Origin: Chamaecyparis obtusa
Lineage: Eukaryota > Streptophyta > Pinopsida > Cupressales > Cupressaceae
Length of the DNA stretch: 64,000 nt
Reading direction: 5' to 3'
NCBI GenBank assembly: GCA_027943335.1
Contig: BSBK01001580.1
Coordinates: 1,017,501-1,081,500, forward strand
Of the stretch, positions 12,681 through 22,471 are shown in pieces. Under the pieces are notes generated by a model, which saw only the letters and a list, made by a program, of their open reading frames with translations, made no database searches and was not told the origin of the DNA. The translations under genes were made by a program, and so were the position numbers. The first letter of the stretch is position 1. The number at the start of each line of letters is the position of its first letter.

Positions 12681-13649
12681 TTGATAGAACCCACTCAATC
12701 TATCAACTTGGGTATAGCAGAGGAACCACAAATGATTCATGTAGCACAATCCCTATCAGAAGAAGAGAAACAAGCATTCACTACTTTCCTGACAAAAAAG
12801 AAAATCAACTTCGCATGGAAGTATTCAGATATGCCAGGGTTAGATCCAAATTTGATAATGCATCATTTTTCTATAGCTCCAGGAGTCAAACCTGTTAAAC
12901 AAAAGTTGTGAAAGATGCATCCACATGTTGCACTCCTAGTCAAAGCTGAGCTAGAAAAGTTACTAAAAGTTGGATTTATCCAAGTTATTGATTATGTTGA
13001 GTGGATCTCCAACATTGTTCCAATATCAAAACCTGACAAATCTATTAGAGTATGCACAGACTTCAGAGATGTAAACAAAGCATGTCCTAAGGATGACTTT
13101 CCACTACCAAACATCAATATGATAGTGGATATGACTGCGGGCTTTGAAATGTATTCTTTAATGGATGGTTTCTCAGGATACAACCAAATCAAAATTGCTC
13201 CAGAAGATTAAGAGAAAATAGCTTTTACATGTGCATGGGGTACTTTTTGTTGGAATGTCATGCCATTTGGTCTTAAGAATGTCAGTGCTACATATCAATG
13301 GGATATGACATCTATCTTTCATGATATGATGCATCGAACTATGGAAGACTATGTTGATGACACCTTAGCTACGTCTATGATACGATTAGAACATTTGAAT
13401 AATTTGAGTAAAATACTGGATAGAATGGAGAATTTTAGTCTCATAATGAACCCTAAAAAGTTTTCTTTTGGTGTCACTTTTGGAAAGCTCCTAGGTTACA
13501 TTGTTTCAAAGAAAGGCATTGAAGTAGATCCTGCTAAAGTCAAAGCTATCATGGAGATGCAACCTCCCAAAAATATCAGTCAAATGAGAACTTTACAAGG
13601 AAGAGTGCAATCAATCAAACATTTCATATATCAGCTAGCAGTAGTGTAA
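12681..13649 (+). pseudogene. Reverse transcriptase of the gypsy element
   Basis: RNA-dependent DNA polymerase domain of a Ty3/gypsy Pol. Visible blocks are CTDFRDVNKACPKDDFPLP, the SLMDGFSGYNQI palm motif, MPFGLKNVSATYQ, the catalytic YVDD (DYVDDTLATS, about 13348-13380) and LLGYIVSKKGIEVDPAKV. Stops interrupt it at 12909 (TGA, Arg expected before MHPHV) and 13209 (TAA, Gln expected before EKIAF). The frame ends at 13647, just after the RT connection region. The expected RNase H and integrase are missing; the sequence passes almost at once into the 3' end of the antisense PMD gene. Confidence 0.88.
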
Positions 13650-13689
13650 TCTCACATCTCAAAGATGTGCCCTGAGTCACCTAATAATA

Positions 13690-15864
13690 TCTTGAGGAGT
13701 CTACCTCAGTCCAGGATCTACCTCCGCTGTTGGCATCTCTACATCCTCTGTTAGCTGATCAACAACCTTTGCTCTGTGTGCCTTGTGGCATCAGATCTCA
13801 GCTCCTAGGTCAAAATCAGGATCAACCTATGTATCACCAGTACCACCCACATCCTGCTGAGCACCTAAAACCTCATATGTGCTCCCATTGCCTCCCAGTG
13901 TGCCACTCTCTCCTCTAGTGTATCTCCTCTAAAGAACTGTAGGTTGACCTGCTATAGAAATCTGAGGGCAAGGTGGTCTCATGTGTCCGACTGGTCTCTA
14001 TGGGGTAATAACAGCTTTGGGCCTAGGTGGTGTAGGCTGCACCACAAGAATATGTACATCTCAATGCCTCTGGCCTCTACCCATCGATGCACATGTCACA
14101 TCCTCGACATCCTCCATGGTAGGAATCAGCTTTATGGGATCAAAAAATCTCTGCATGGGGTGCTCGGCCAACCAAGCAACAAAAGCATTAGTGACCCCAG
14201 CATCAACAACCTACGGCTAGTAATCCCATTCTCTCGACTGGTATTCCCTATACTCATGATTGCAAAGAGCATATGAAAATCGAGCAGTCCATCATAGTCC
14301 TATCTCTCAAACCAAACGTGCATAAGTGGCATAATCCTGGGGTGCATCCTGTATGATGGCATACTATCTCCATACATGTGTAATGATGAATCACTCCAAG
14401 ATAGTGGTAGAATGACCTATCAGCACCCAACTTTGACAGAAGTACCCAAACTGAGCACGAGCATTCAGCCATGCCTCCACCTATAGGTATGGTCTCCATA
14501 TAAAAAAGGTCATGTCATCAAGGACATGCCTCCAGTAATCAATGCAGCCCATCCAGACTTGTGTCACATATCCTGAATACCTATAAATAAGAGGCTCCTG
14601 AGGCTGTCTCTCCTCTCCGCATATAGGCCTGCATATAGGGATGTGCTCCCAAGCCTAGATTTGAAGAACAAGTGCTCCCGAAGAAAAATTTTTTCTCTCA
14701 TGATACACTATCTCGTGCATCTCTAAGAACATATGAGCTAGCATACAATGTCCCCATCCCAGCTCAGCAGGTGTAGCCATCAAACGTGATACCATTGGGG
14801 TCCAACCCATCAGGAGACCGTTCTGTTGACAGTTTGACATGATGATGCCTCTGATCATCCTAGCAATGATACACTCCAGTCTGTGAGACTCTCCATATCT
14901 AAGAACTAAATTCTCCCAAGAGATAGATTGAGCAATCTGCTCATCGGCACCAAACAGAGTCCAAAAGGCATGTAGACCAACATTACCCACACTGACATAG
15001 TCCGAGTGAGGGCCGTGAAAAGGTATCTGTAGAATCCTATACACATCCTCCGACGTCACAGTGATCTCTCCAGTAGGAAGGTGAAACGTCCAAGTCTCTG
15101 AATGGAATCTCTCAATCAAAGCGATGATCAGTCTGTGGTTCATCTGAATATCAAGCAAATGTATCAGGTACTCAAATCCGCAAGTAGCTAGGTGCACTCT
15201 CAGCGGGTCAGGTAGTGACACGTAGAGTCTCTGGGTGGTAGGATGTGAAATTTGGACATGTACATCTAGATAATAAACCTACACAATACAAAACAAGGTA
15301 CCCTATTAGTAACTTGGTAAAAAATCAAGCTATAAGCACATAAATTGGAAAGTTGAATACTTCAGAAGGTGCATTAAATGCTAAGGAATCAGCCTAAGAA
15401 ATCAGAAAAATAAAAAATTTGACCTAAGGGGGAGAAAAACACTCGCTATTTTCCATACAAGTTTTCAGACTAGCATCAAAACTCGTACGAGTTTCTATGG
15501 GTTCCTGTATGACAAACCATGCATACACGACAATCTACATGTTCCCGTATGACACTTGAGGGACCCGATGAAATGTCGTACAACAGACGGGTCCCTCTCA
15601 TACGAGTTGCAGATTAAACAAGGATGACATTCTAAATGAAATTCAAAACTCATACGAGTCCTACTGGACTGTGATATGACTTTTCATGATGCAAAATTTC
15701 AAAAAGAAAAAAACGTATGAAAAATCCTAAAAATGCTTAAAACATGGAAAATTTGAATTCACAGAGAGGCACAGAGATCCACTTACCAAGTTCCCATACT
15801 AGGGAGGTCGTTGGAACCGCGCCTAACTGCACTTGAATCAATGTGAGGAGACTAGAACTACCAT
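13690..15864 (-). pseudogene. Antisense plant mobile domain (PMD) gene, two exons
   Basis: Lies opposite to gag-pol, between RT and the 3' LTR. Exon 1 is 15864-15787 (26 codons from ATG 15864), the intron is 15786-15279 with GTAAGT donor and GTGTAG acceptor, and exon 2 runs from 15278 to about 13690. Both junctions are phase 0. Exon 2 has PMD-family features: SLPDPLRVHLATCGFE, ALIERFHSETWTFHLP, GEITVTSEDVYRILQIP, a W-R-P-Y motif near 14500 and an acidic/Gln tail. The frame of 15278 continues without frameshift to about 13690 (VVDAGVTNAFVAWL near 14205 is still in it) but has several stops, e.g. near 14657 where Trp is expected. PMD proteins (Arabidopsis MAIN, MAIL1) act in the nucleus and relatives are carried by transposons; that is background knowledge. 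The function in this element is unknown. Confidence 0.8.
15450..15720. repeat. CGTAYG motif cluster 3 (PMD intron)
   Basis: Lies inside the PMD intron. It contains a perfect 16-bp palindrome, AAACTCGTACGAGTTT (15479-15494), plus cctgtatgac, catacacgac, cccgtatgac, tgtcgtacaa, tcatacgagtt, actcatacgag and aacgtatga. The cluster is matched by 63178-63395 in the second element. Confidence 0.65.
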
Positions 15865-15943
15865 TTTGTCCATTTTTCTCTCAGAGGGCTCCACAAAAGT
15901 TTGTAAAAGTTAAAAGGAATAATAATTTGAAATGACCCTTTTA

Positions 15944-15956
15944 GGCCTTATATAGG
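15944..15956 (-). promoter_or_regulatory. TATA box of the antisense PMD gene
   Basis: CCTATATAAGGCC on the minus strand, about 80 bp upstream of the PMD ATG at 15864. The same sequence context (GGTCAAAACCTATATAAGG) is kept at 62899-62910 in the second, inverted element copy, in the same position relative to PMD exon 1. Conservation in two copies supports a real promoter. Confidence 0.7.
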
Positions 15957-16936
15957 TTTTGACCTAATTTTTCAAAGTGCTCTGTTTTCCATGAAAATTG
16001 TACCCTTGGATAATTTCGATGTTTTGAACCCATTTTCGGGATCAAAATCAAAATTTGAGATTGCTTACATTGTCAAAATCATGATTTAAAATTTTTGAAC
16101 CCAGGACAGCCAACTGCTTGCATAATTGACCTTCTAATCATCAAAGAAATCCAATTTTCAACTTAACTGATTATCTCACATCAAACTATCAAAATTTCAA
16201 CTTGGTCAACCATGGTCAGCTCATAGTCAAACTTGGTCAAACTTGGTCTTCAGGACCTCCAAACGATGCAGAACATATTTTCGAACGTGCACAACCACTT
16301 CTCAAATCAATTAACATGCTTCTAAACCATTTAACGCTGACTTTTCTTGTCAGATTTTGATTTTCATCCTAAAGGGGGCATGGTTTTGCACATCAATTGA
16401 ATCTGTAAATCAAATCTTTCTTTCAGTAATCAAGACAACAACCACGTCTAGTTGTTGATTCATCAATAGACCTCGTCGCTTGGGGCACATCGCTTGGGGC
16501 ATATCGGATTCATCAAGATCCATATCAATTTGGTATTCTCTTAATCTTGAAAACTGTATCACCTCTTCGTAACCATCGATTTAGTTGTGTTATTTCCTTG
16601 GTTCTTCATAACTGAAGGGTTCAGATTTGGCATCCTTTCGATTCCTTTGGACAATCAAGTTTGGAGTCAGGATAGTCATTTCTTCGTAATCATAGGTTCA
16701 GAATCAGGTGTTTTGACACTTCTTCGTAATCACTAGTTCATTGTTGATATAGTTAGCATCATCTCAATTCTTTAGTCAACTAGGACTTGAATCACCAACA
16801 TCTTCAAATCTATCAGTCAGTTTCTGTCTCGGAATCAGTTAATCTCTCAGGATCAATTTCTCCACCACATAACTGAGTCCACATCATCATCAAAAATAGA
16901 TTATTCTTTGAACCACTGTACTTCACACAGTAATTC
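15957..16936. other. Region between PMD promoter and polypurine tract, non-coding
   Basis: About 1 kb without a supported ORF. It is conserved, inverted, at 61940-62898 in the second element. Several short direct repeats of the type CTTCGTAATCA occur at about 16565-16735. On the minus strand this is upstream sequence of the PMD gene. Confidence 0.5.
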
Positions 16937-16950
16937 AAAGAGGGGCAAAA
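16937..16950 (+). other. Polypurine tract of the gypsy element
   Basis: aaagaggggcaaaa directly before the TG of the 3' LTR, the expected plus-strand primer site. The inverted copy (ttttgcccctcttt, 61926-61939) adjoins the LTR of the second element in the same way. Confidence 0.8.
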
Positions 16951-18216
16951 TGTAATACCCAAAAATGTGCTATGGGTTCATTGACCTCCTACATCATCAA
17001 ATCGATCGAAATCGACATAAAAGTCCTAACCTAAGGCACATTTGCACATCAATTTATCAAAAACCCTAATTGATTTTATCTTCATTCTACATCGGGGAAT
17101 ATTTCTTAAATATTCTTAATTTATCATAATTACCCTGATTAAATATTATTTGGCGATAAATCATATTTATCCTAAAATTTGATTAATTGAATATTTTGAA
17201 TATTTAATTAATTAAGTTTAATTCTGCCACTTAATTATTTAATTATATTTAATTATATTTATTCCTGATTTATATTATTTAATTTTGACAATAAATAAAA
17301 AATCCTACGAATAATTAATTAAATTCTTATTTAATTAATTAAATCCAGTTGTTAATATTTAATGATATAGTTTGGAATAAAAGTTTGATTTAATAATTGA
17401 TTAACCCATAAATCAATTGTTTTAATTCAAAATCAGTTAAGTTGAGATTAAATCACTTTATTTTTAAATTAATTCATATTAAATCATGCACAATCAGAAA
17501 AGCAATCAACTTTAAATCAATTATCAATTTCAATTTGTTAGCTTGCAAAACTCAACATGTGATTGCGAGTTGGAAAAGTGAACTAAACTCTATTTCGAGT
17601 TAAAAAGTTATTTTTGCATGATTTTATGAGTTGATCTATTCCTAATTTTTTTTAACTCCAAAATCAACCTGAGTTTATCAAAAGTGATTTACGACTTTTT
17701 CTCAATGCATCCTCAAGCCTTGGATTTCTATATAATCAAGGCTCAACTTCTTGGTTTTGTCTCCTTCGAATTTGCATACTTGAACTCTGGTGAATTTGCA
17801 TTTGAAGAATCAAGCTCTTGCAAATAGGTGATTGTGAGATTTTTTCTATTGTTGTGATCATAGCATTCATTCATTTTCATGTCATAGCATATCATTGTTA
17901 GATCAATTTGCATATCATTTCAATCCATTCTAGACTAGTTTCATATCAGTTTTTCATCTTATTGCACACAAAATCCAAAAAGATAGATTAATCTGCATTC
18001 ATCTTTCATCCATCTTTAGCATTAAATCCTTCATTTAGGTGTTGCATTGTCAGTGATCTCGGTCTGAATTTGAGAATACCATACTCGCACCTACTAGAAG
18101 GCAGTAAATCACCTAGTTAGCTATATTGTTCTTATTTGTAGATTTCTTGATTTGCTAACCTCTAATGTTTTACTGAAGTGTTGTGTCTCCAACTAGGTAC
18201 AAAATTCACACACAAA
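16951..18216 (+). repeat. 3' LTR of the gypsy/PMD element
   Basis: Aligns end to end with 4972-6238. It starts TGTAATACCC and ends CACACACAAA, with the last CA changed to AA. The TATA box is at about 17729-17738. The AGATA duplication follows at 18217. Confidence 0.92.
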
Positions 18217-18524
18217 AGATATAGGGGAGATGAGGAAGGAGGGGTGAAGAGTAAGAGAGAGGGGTAACAAGATAGTGATGGAGAGGAAGATAGAGATGGA
18301 GATAGAGAATAGGGAGATGGAGACAAAGAGATATGAAGACAAAGATTGAGATAAGAAGTGATATGTAGGGAGAAACAGAGAAAGAGAGATAAAAAGATAG
18401 AGATAGGAGTGATATATAGAGAGAGGGAGAGAGAGATGGAGATGGAGAGATTATGAGATAAAGATGGAGGAAGAGATGGAAGAAGAAATATGGAGAAATA
18501 GCTATAGATAAGAAAAGATATATA
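18217..18524. repeat. Purine (GA)-rich tract
   Basis: Almost pure A/G on the plus strand with degenerate GAGATA and GAGA words. It continues the GA-rich sequence left of the gypsy element (4946-4971), so the element split one tract. No gene. Confidence 0.75.
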
Positions 18525-19696
18525 TGTTGGGATTATGGAAAGGTGAGTTACTGAGAAGGGAGGGGTGAATCAGTAACCCTAAAAACTTTTTGATCTTAAT
18601 CCTTGTGATAATGTCTTTCATTAACCGACTGACATATTTAACATTTTCATTCATTCATAACATAATCGAAATATGAAATGCTTTTAATCTAACAAGTAAA
18701 CATTCATGAAACTTCATACACTTGACACATATATTTTGGTATCACGAAAACCCTTGTTAGAAGGTAAAAAATGTGGTGGGGATGACACCCACAAAGCTTC
18801 ACTACTGTAATAATAAAGTTGTTTGTTAGGGCTTACAATTTTTTATCACTTCTAATGATATTACCCTATTAGGAGTAACATTTAAGACCCGTTAAGATCT
18901 ACCTTGTTAGAGGATTTTAGCAACACTGTTAAGTGTGCACTCGGTTAAGAGATTTACAAAAGACAGTTAGGTCTACTCTATTAAGAGATTTAGTCTGCCA
19001 CAATTATTAGAAAGTAACAGTAAATTGATCTGGATGTAGCAACTTACTATTTTGAATATCAGATCTGCTTAGCCCTTAACTGATATCACCTTTTTGTGAT
19101 ATATATGTCCTTCAAATACTACTCGGTAGCCTCTAGTCTGCTTCTGATTCAATTTTGAATACTCATTCAATGCTTAACTTCACAACCTTGTCTGATCTTC
19201 AGATCTCTCATTTAGGTAGCTACTTCACTTCTTTGATTGTGTTATCTGACATCTTGACAATTCTTAAATCATAAAGATTTGACCTAATTCTAGGGTTATG
19301 GAATCATCTAGAAAATACTTTGATCAACAATCCATATGAATGACCTAAATTAAAACTACATAGGGATAATCACCAATCAATTTTTTATCTTCAATAAATC
19401 TTTACCTTGATTTATGTAAACCATTTTCTAGCTCAACATAAACTATTTTCCTTATTTTCAGTGTCATTCCAAACTTCTATGTTGATCATGTATCACTTGG
19501 TAAATACTGCATTTCTATCTTGGTAAAATGTTGATATTTGGTAAACATGTATGCTCAGTTATGACTGTACTCAGTTTGCTCGGTAATCATCTGGCTTAGT
19601 GTATGTGCTTGGTTAACTTTTCTTCTTTATAATGCTCTACTTGGTTACTATACTTGGTGTTTTGACCAACTAGTCTTTTTGCATTCCTTACCGACT
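18525..19696 (-). mobile_element. LTR fragment of the 58-kb element family
   Basis: Starts TGTTGGGATTATGGAAAGG and matches 58028-59165 along its length with scattered differences. It stops near 19696 at ACCGACTAT, about 60 bp before the other end seen in the complete LTR (58028-59230). No PBS or internal sequence adjoins it, so it is a truncated or solo LTR on the minus strand. Confidence 0.75.
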
Positions 19697-19839
19697 ATCT
19701 GTCACTAGTAGATTTGAGTCCTTTTTCTGATGACTATCCATCGCAATTCTGACAACATACCATTGACTAAGTGACATTAACCACCATTTTATTTTTGGTG
19801 TCGATAGCACCGATGGCTAGGATGTCCTTCATAATTGCG

Positions 19840-20400
19840 GCGGCACACACCGTCGCAATATGCAGGGTCAAAGGGCCTGCCAACATGATCAGAGATGACC
19901 AAAATGTCATGGGGACTTATTATTATTGTCACAATTATGACGTCTATGTGATGGTAATATTGTATAAGCAACGGTTGCCTGTCATATAGTTCTGAAAGAT
20001 AGCCATCATCTCGACTGCTCCATTATCGGTCATAATTTGATTGTCGTCCTAATTACGATGGCACACATTGTCGCAATATGTAGGGTAAAAGGGTTTGCCA
20101 ACATGGTCAGAGGTGGTCAAAATGTCATTGGGGCTTATTATTGTGTTACAATTATGACGTACGTGCAACAAAGATATTGTATAAGCGATGGTTTCCCGTC
20201 AGATAGTTCTGACAGATAGTCATCGTCTCAAGTGCTCCGCTATCAGTCGTAATTTGATTGTCATCGGGACTTATTATGGGTGTCACAATTACGACGGTCA
20301 TGCGATGAAAATGTTGTGCAAGCGACAACTACCTACCGAAGAGTTCTGACAGATAGTCATAGTGTCCAGTGTGCTGTTGTCGGTCGTTCTCTGATGACTG
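19840..20400. repeat. Tandem repeat, period about 218 bp, 2.6 copies
   Basis: GGCACACACCGTCGCAATATG at 19842 recurs with changes at 20060, and ttattattgtcacaattatgacg at 19918 recurs at 20138 and 20271. The third unit lacks about 85 bp. Copies are diverged. No coding content is recognised. Confidence 0.7.
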
Positions 20401-20479
20401 CCATATTTGTGATGGTATGCTGTATTTTTTTTTAAAATATCGTGCATGGAGTGAGACCTTAAAATATTGAGCTTATCTT

Positions 20480-20655
20480 TTTTTTTAGAATAGTTTAACA
20501 TTCTCTACTTAACAGGGCCAACCACTTGAAGGTGGAAGCTCAAATGGCCCCTCCTAGGAGCATCTTATGACCCCTTACGACACTTTAAGACCTCTAAGAT
20601 GTAATCTTAGGGATCGTAAAGAGTCATAAGGGGTCATAAGGGGTCCTGGGACACA
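20480..20655. repeat. Dispersed repeat with inverted segments
   Basis: gaatagtttaacattctctact...gccaaccacttgaaggtg matches about 31650-31705. Beyond it, tatgacccctta at about 20567 is the reverse complement of taaggggtcata at about 20624-20642, giving a loose hairpin. Confidence 0.5.
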
Positions 20656-20663
20656 ATAACTAA

Positions 20664-21079
20664 GAAACATAAATGTAGGCATCATGGTCATAATTATTTG
20701 GAGACACAACATAATTGAGTGGTATACCCAGATGATGCAACACAACCACTACTCTAGTTCTAAATTGACACTGTAGGATCCAAAAACCATAGATAAGGAA
20801 TAAATTTAGAGAGTGGAGGAGGAGGGCCATAATGAAAAAAATATTCTAGGGTTTACGGAGATTATAATTTCTATATAATTTTTGCAAACCTTGTATTATT
20901 TTGGTCATTATGGCCCTCCTCCTCTGCTCTCTAAATTTATTCCTTATCTATGGTTTTTGGATCTTGCAGTGTCAACTTAGAATTGGAGGAGTAGTGATTG
21001 CATTGCATCGTCTGGGTATACCACTCAATTATGTTGTGTCTCTAAAAAATTGTGACATGATGCCTACATTTATGTTTCT
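20664..21079. repeat. Long foldback (inverted repeat), ~200-bp arms
   Basis: The left arm from gaaacataaatgtaggcatcat (20664) to about 20860 is the near-exact reverse complement of about 20885-21079. Long identical blocks such as gatccaaaaaccatagataag and aggaggagggccataatga are present in both arms. The loop is about 25 bp. It could be a foldback element, an inverted duplication or a precursor of double-stranded RNA. Confidence 0.85.
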
Positions 21080-21156
21080 CAACTATTGTGAGATTAAAAG
21101 TCTTCTAAGGAACATGTCTTTTCTATGTGGAACTGTGTAGGATCATCATCAAATGG

Positions 21157-21249
21157 TTGATGGTGATTAATGAAGAATATTTGAAAATGATGATTGATCC
21201 AATTCAGATTGGTGCAACATTTTCAAATCTTCTTCATAATCATCATCAA
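21157..21249. repeat. Short hairpin, 33-nt arms
   Basis: ttgatggtgattaatgaaga at 21157 pairs with tcttcataatcatcatcaa ending at 21249; the arms are about 33 and 32 nt with a 28-nt loop. The size and few mismatches resemble a plant microRNA precursor, but nothing shows expression. Confidence 0.6.
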
Positions 21250-22056
21250 CATGGCCAATTTTGCAAAACTAATTCTGCATACTCCTTATTTTGCTCTGGG
21301 TTGATATTGTTAGATATGGCCATTCTTGAATGGAATGACTCGTTACTTGTACATTGAATAGAATGTCAGTGGATGAAGGATGATTTGTTTTCAACCTGTA
21401 GATATAGACACTGAACAACCATTTTCTCAACACAAAGGAACATTTATCATAGCCATAGAAACATGATTATTTTTAAATGGAATACACCAAGGAGTACCAT
21501 CAGAAATATTAACAGTTTACAACCATGAACAGTAAACCTAAATAAAATAGCTCATTTTTTTATCAGCATGTGTAGTCTCTGTGTATATGAAAAATGAATG
21601 AAATATCAAGCTAAAATAAAATAGTGAACAAAAATTCAAATTCAAGGCCTAATTTATCAAGAGCAACAAACAATGCGGAACCCCACAATTGAAAACATGA
21701 AACCTAATAAAAAAACTACAAAAATTGATTGGGACAATGGAATTTACAAAGCAAGCAAAGGTGAGAGGATCAATCAAATAATCAAAAAAAGAAACATGTT
21801 TTGTCAACAATGTTCAAAATCCTATCACCAAGCATAGACATAAGAAATAAAAAAGGGACAAAAGACAAGAAATAAGAAAAATCATTAGGACTATAGAAAA
21901 ATCATTAAGACTATAGAAAATCAAGTTCTAGAAATGGATGGTTCTAATGCTTTGCCATTACAACAATTGAGCATTCATCATTTGGTACTTCCTAGTGTAT
22001 TCCATTTAAGTATGTCAGGCATAAAGTATTCTATTTAGATATGTTCAAAAAATTTA

Positions 22057-22278
22057 TCCCATTAGTGCTTAGGTAAATCTACATGTTCATCACCTGTGCA
22101 TCTAAGAGTTTATTAGAAAAGGTATATGCACAGGTGAAAAACATGCAGATTTGACCAAGCAATACTGGGAGCTAGACCCAACAGCAAATGGACTTGTGAT
22201 GATTTTCACAATAGTACATGTGTTGTTGGGTAATCTCCCAGTAGTGCTTAGGCAAATCTGCATGTTCATCACATGTGC
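22057..22278. repeat. Three-arm inverted repeat with miRNA-precursor-like hairpin
   Basis: Three copies of one ~44-nt sequence: A at 22057-22100 (plus), B at 22127-22170 (minus) and C at 22236-22278 (plus). B and C extend into a stem of about 63 nt per arm with a 26-nt loop (22128-22278). A and B can also pair with a 26-nt loop. Confidence 0.7.
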
Positions 22279-22404
22279 TTATGAATTGGCTCTAATGGCA
22301 GATACAATCACTGAACAACCATTGTGATAAATTGTTGTAATGTCCCCAAATAAATTCAACTAGTTTATGCTTTAAAGGACCTATGTGTAAAATACTTGAA
22401 TTGA

Positions 22405-22471
22405 ATTTATACATAAACAGTACATTAACTTAATTATTACATTTATACATAAACACTACATTAACTTAATC
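22405..22471. repeat. 36-bp tandem duplication
   Basis: atttatacataaacagtaca at 22405 is repeated as atttatacataaacactaca at 22441, each followed by ttaacttaat. Confidence 0.7.

Larger units (their letters stand above)
4972..18216 (+). mobile_element. Full-length Ty3/gypsy (Tat-like) LTR retrotransposon with antisense PMD gene
   Basis: Two direct repeats of about 1,267 bp (4972-6238 and 16951-18216) bound a 10.7-kb interior. The element is flanked by AGATA at 4967-4971 and 18217-18221. The interior holds a PBS, a 2.3-kb leader, gag, protease, a G-patch-like segment and reverse transcriptase on the plus strand, then an antisense PMD gene, then a polypurine tract. RNase H and integrase were not found, so this copy is non-autonomous as well as mutated. 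Gag and RT motifs suggest the Tat branch; this lineage call is by eye. It inserted into GA-rich DNA that continues on both sides. Confidence 0.9.

Noticed and set aside
18217..18524. CRISPR array or coding repeat in GA-rich DNA
   Set aside because: Degenerate purine simple sequence without spacer structure, in a plant genome.
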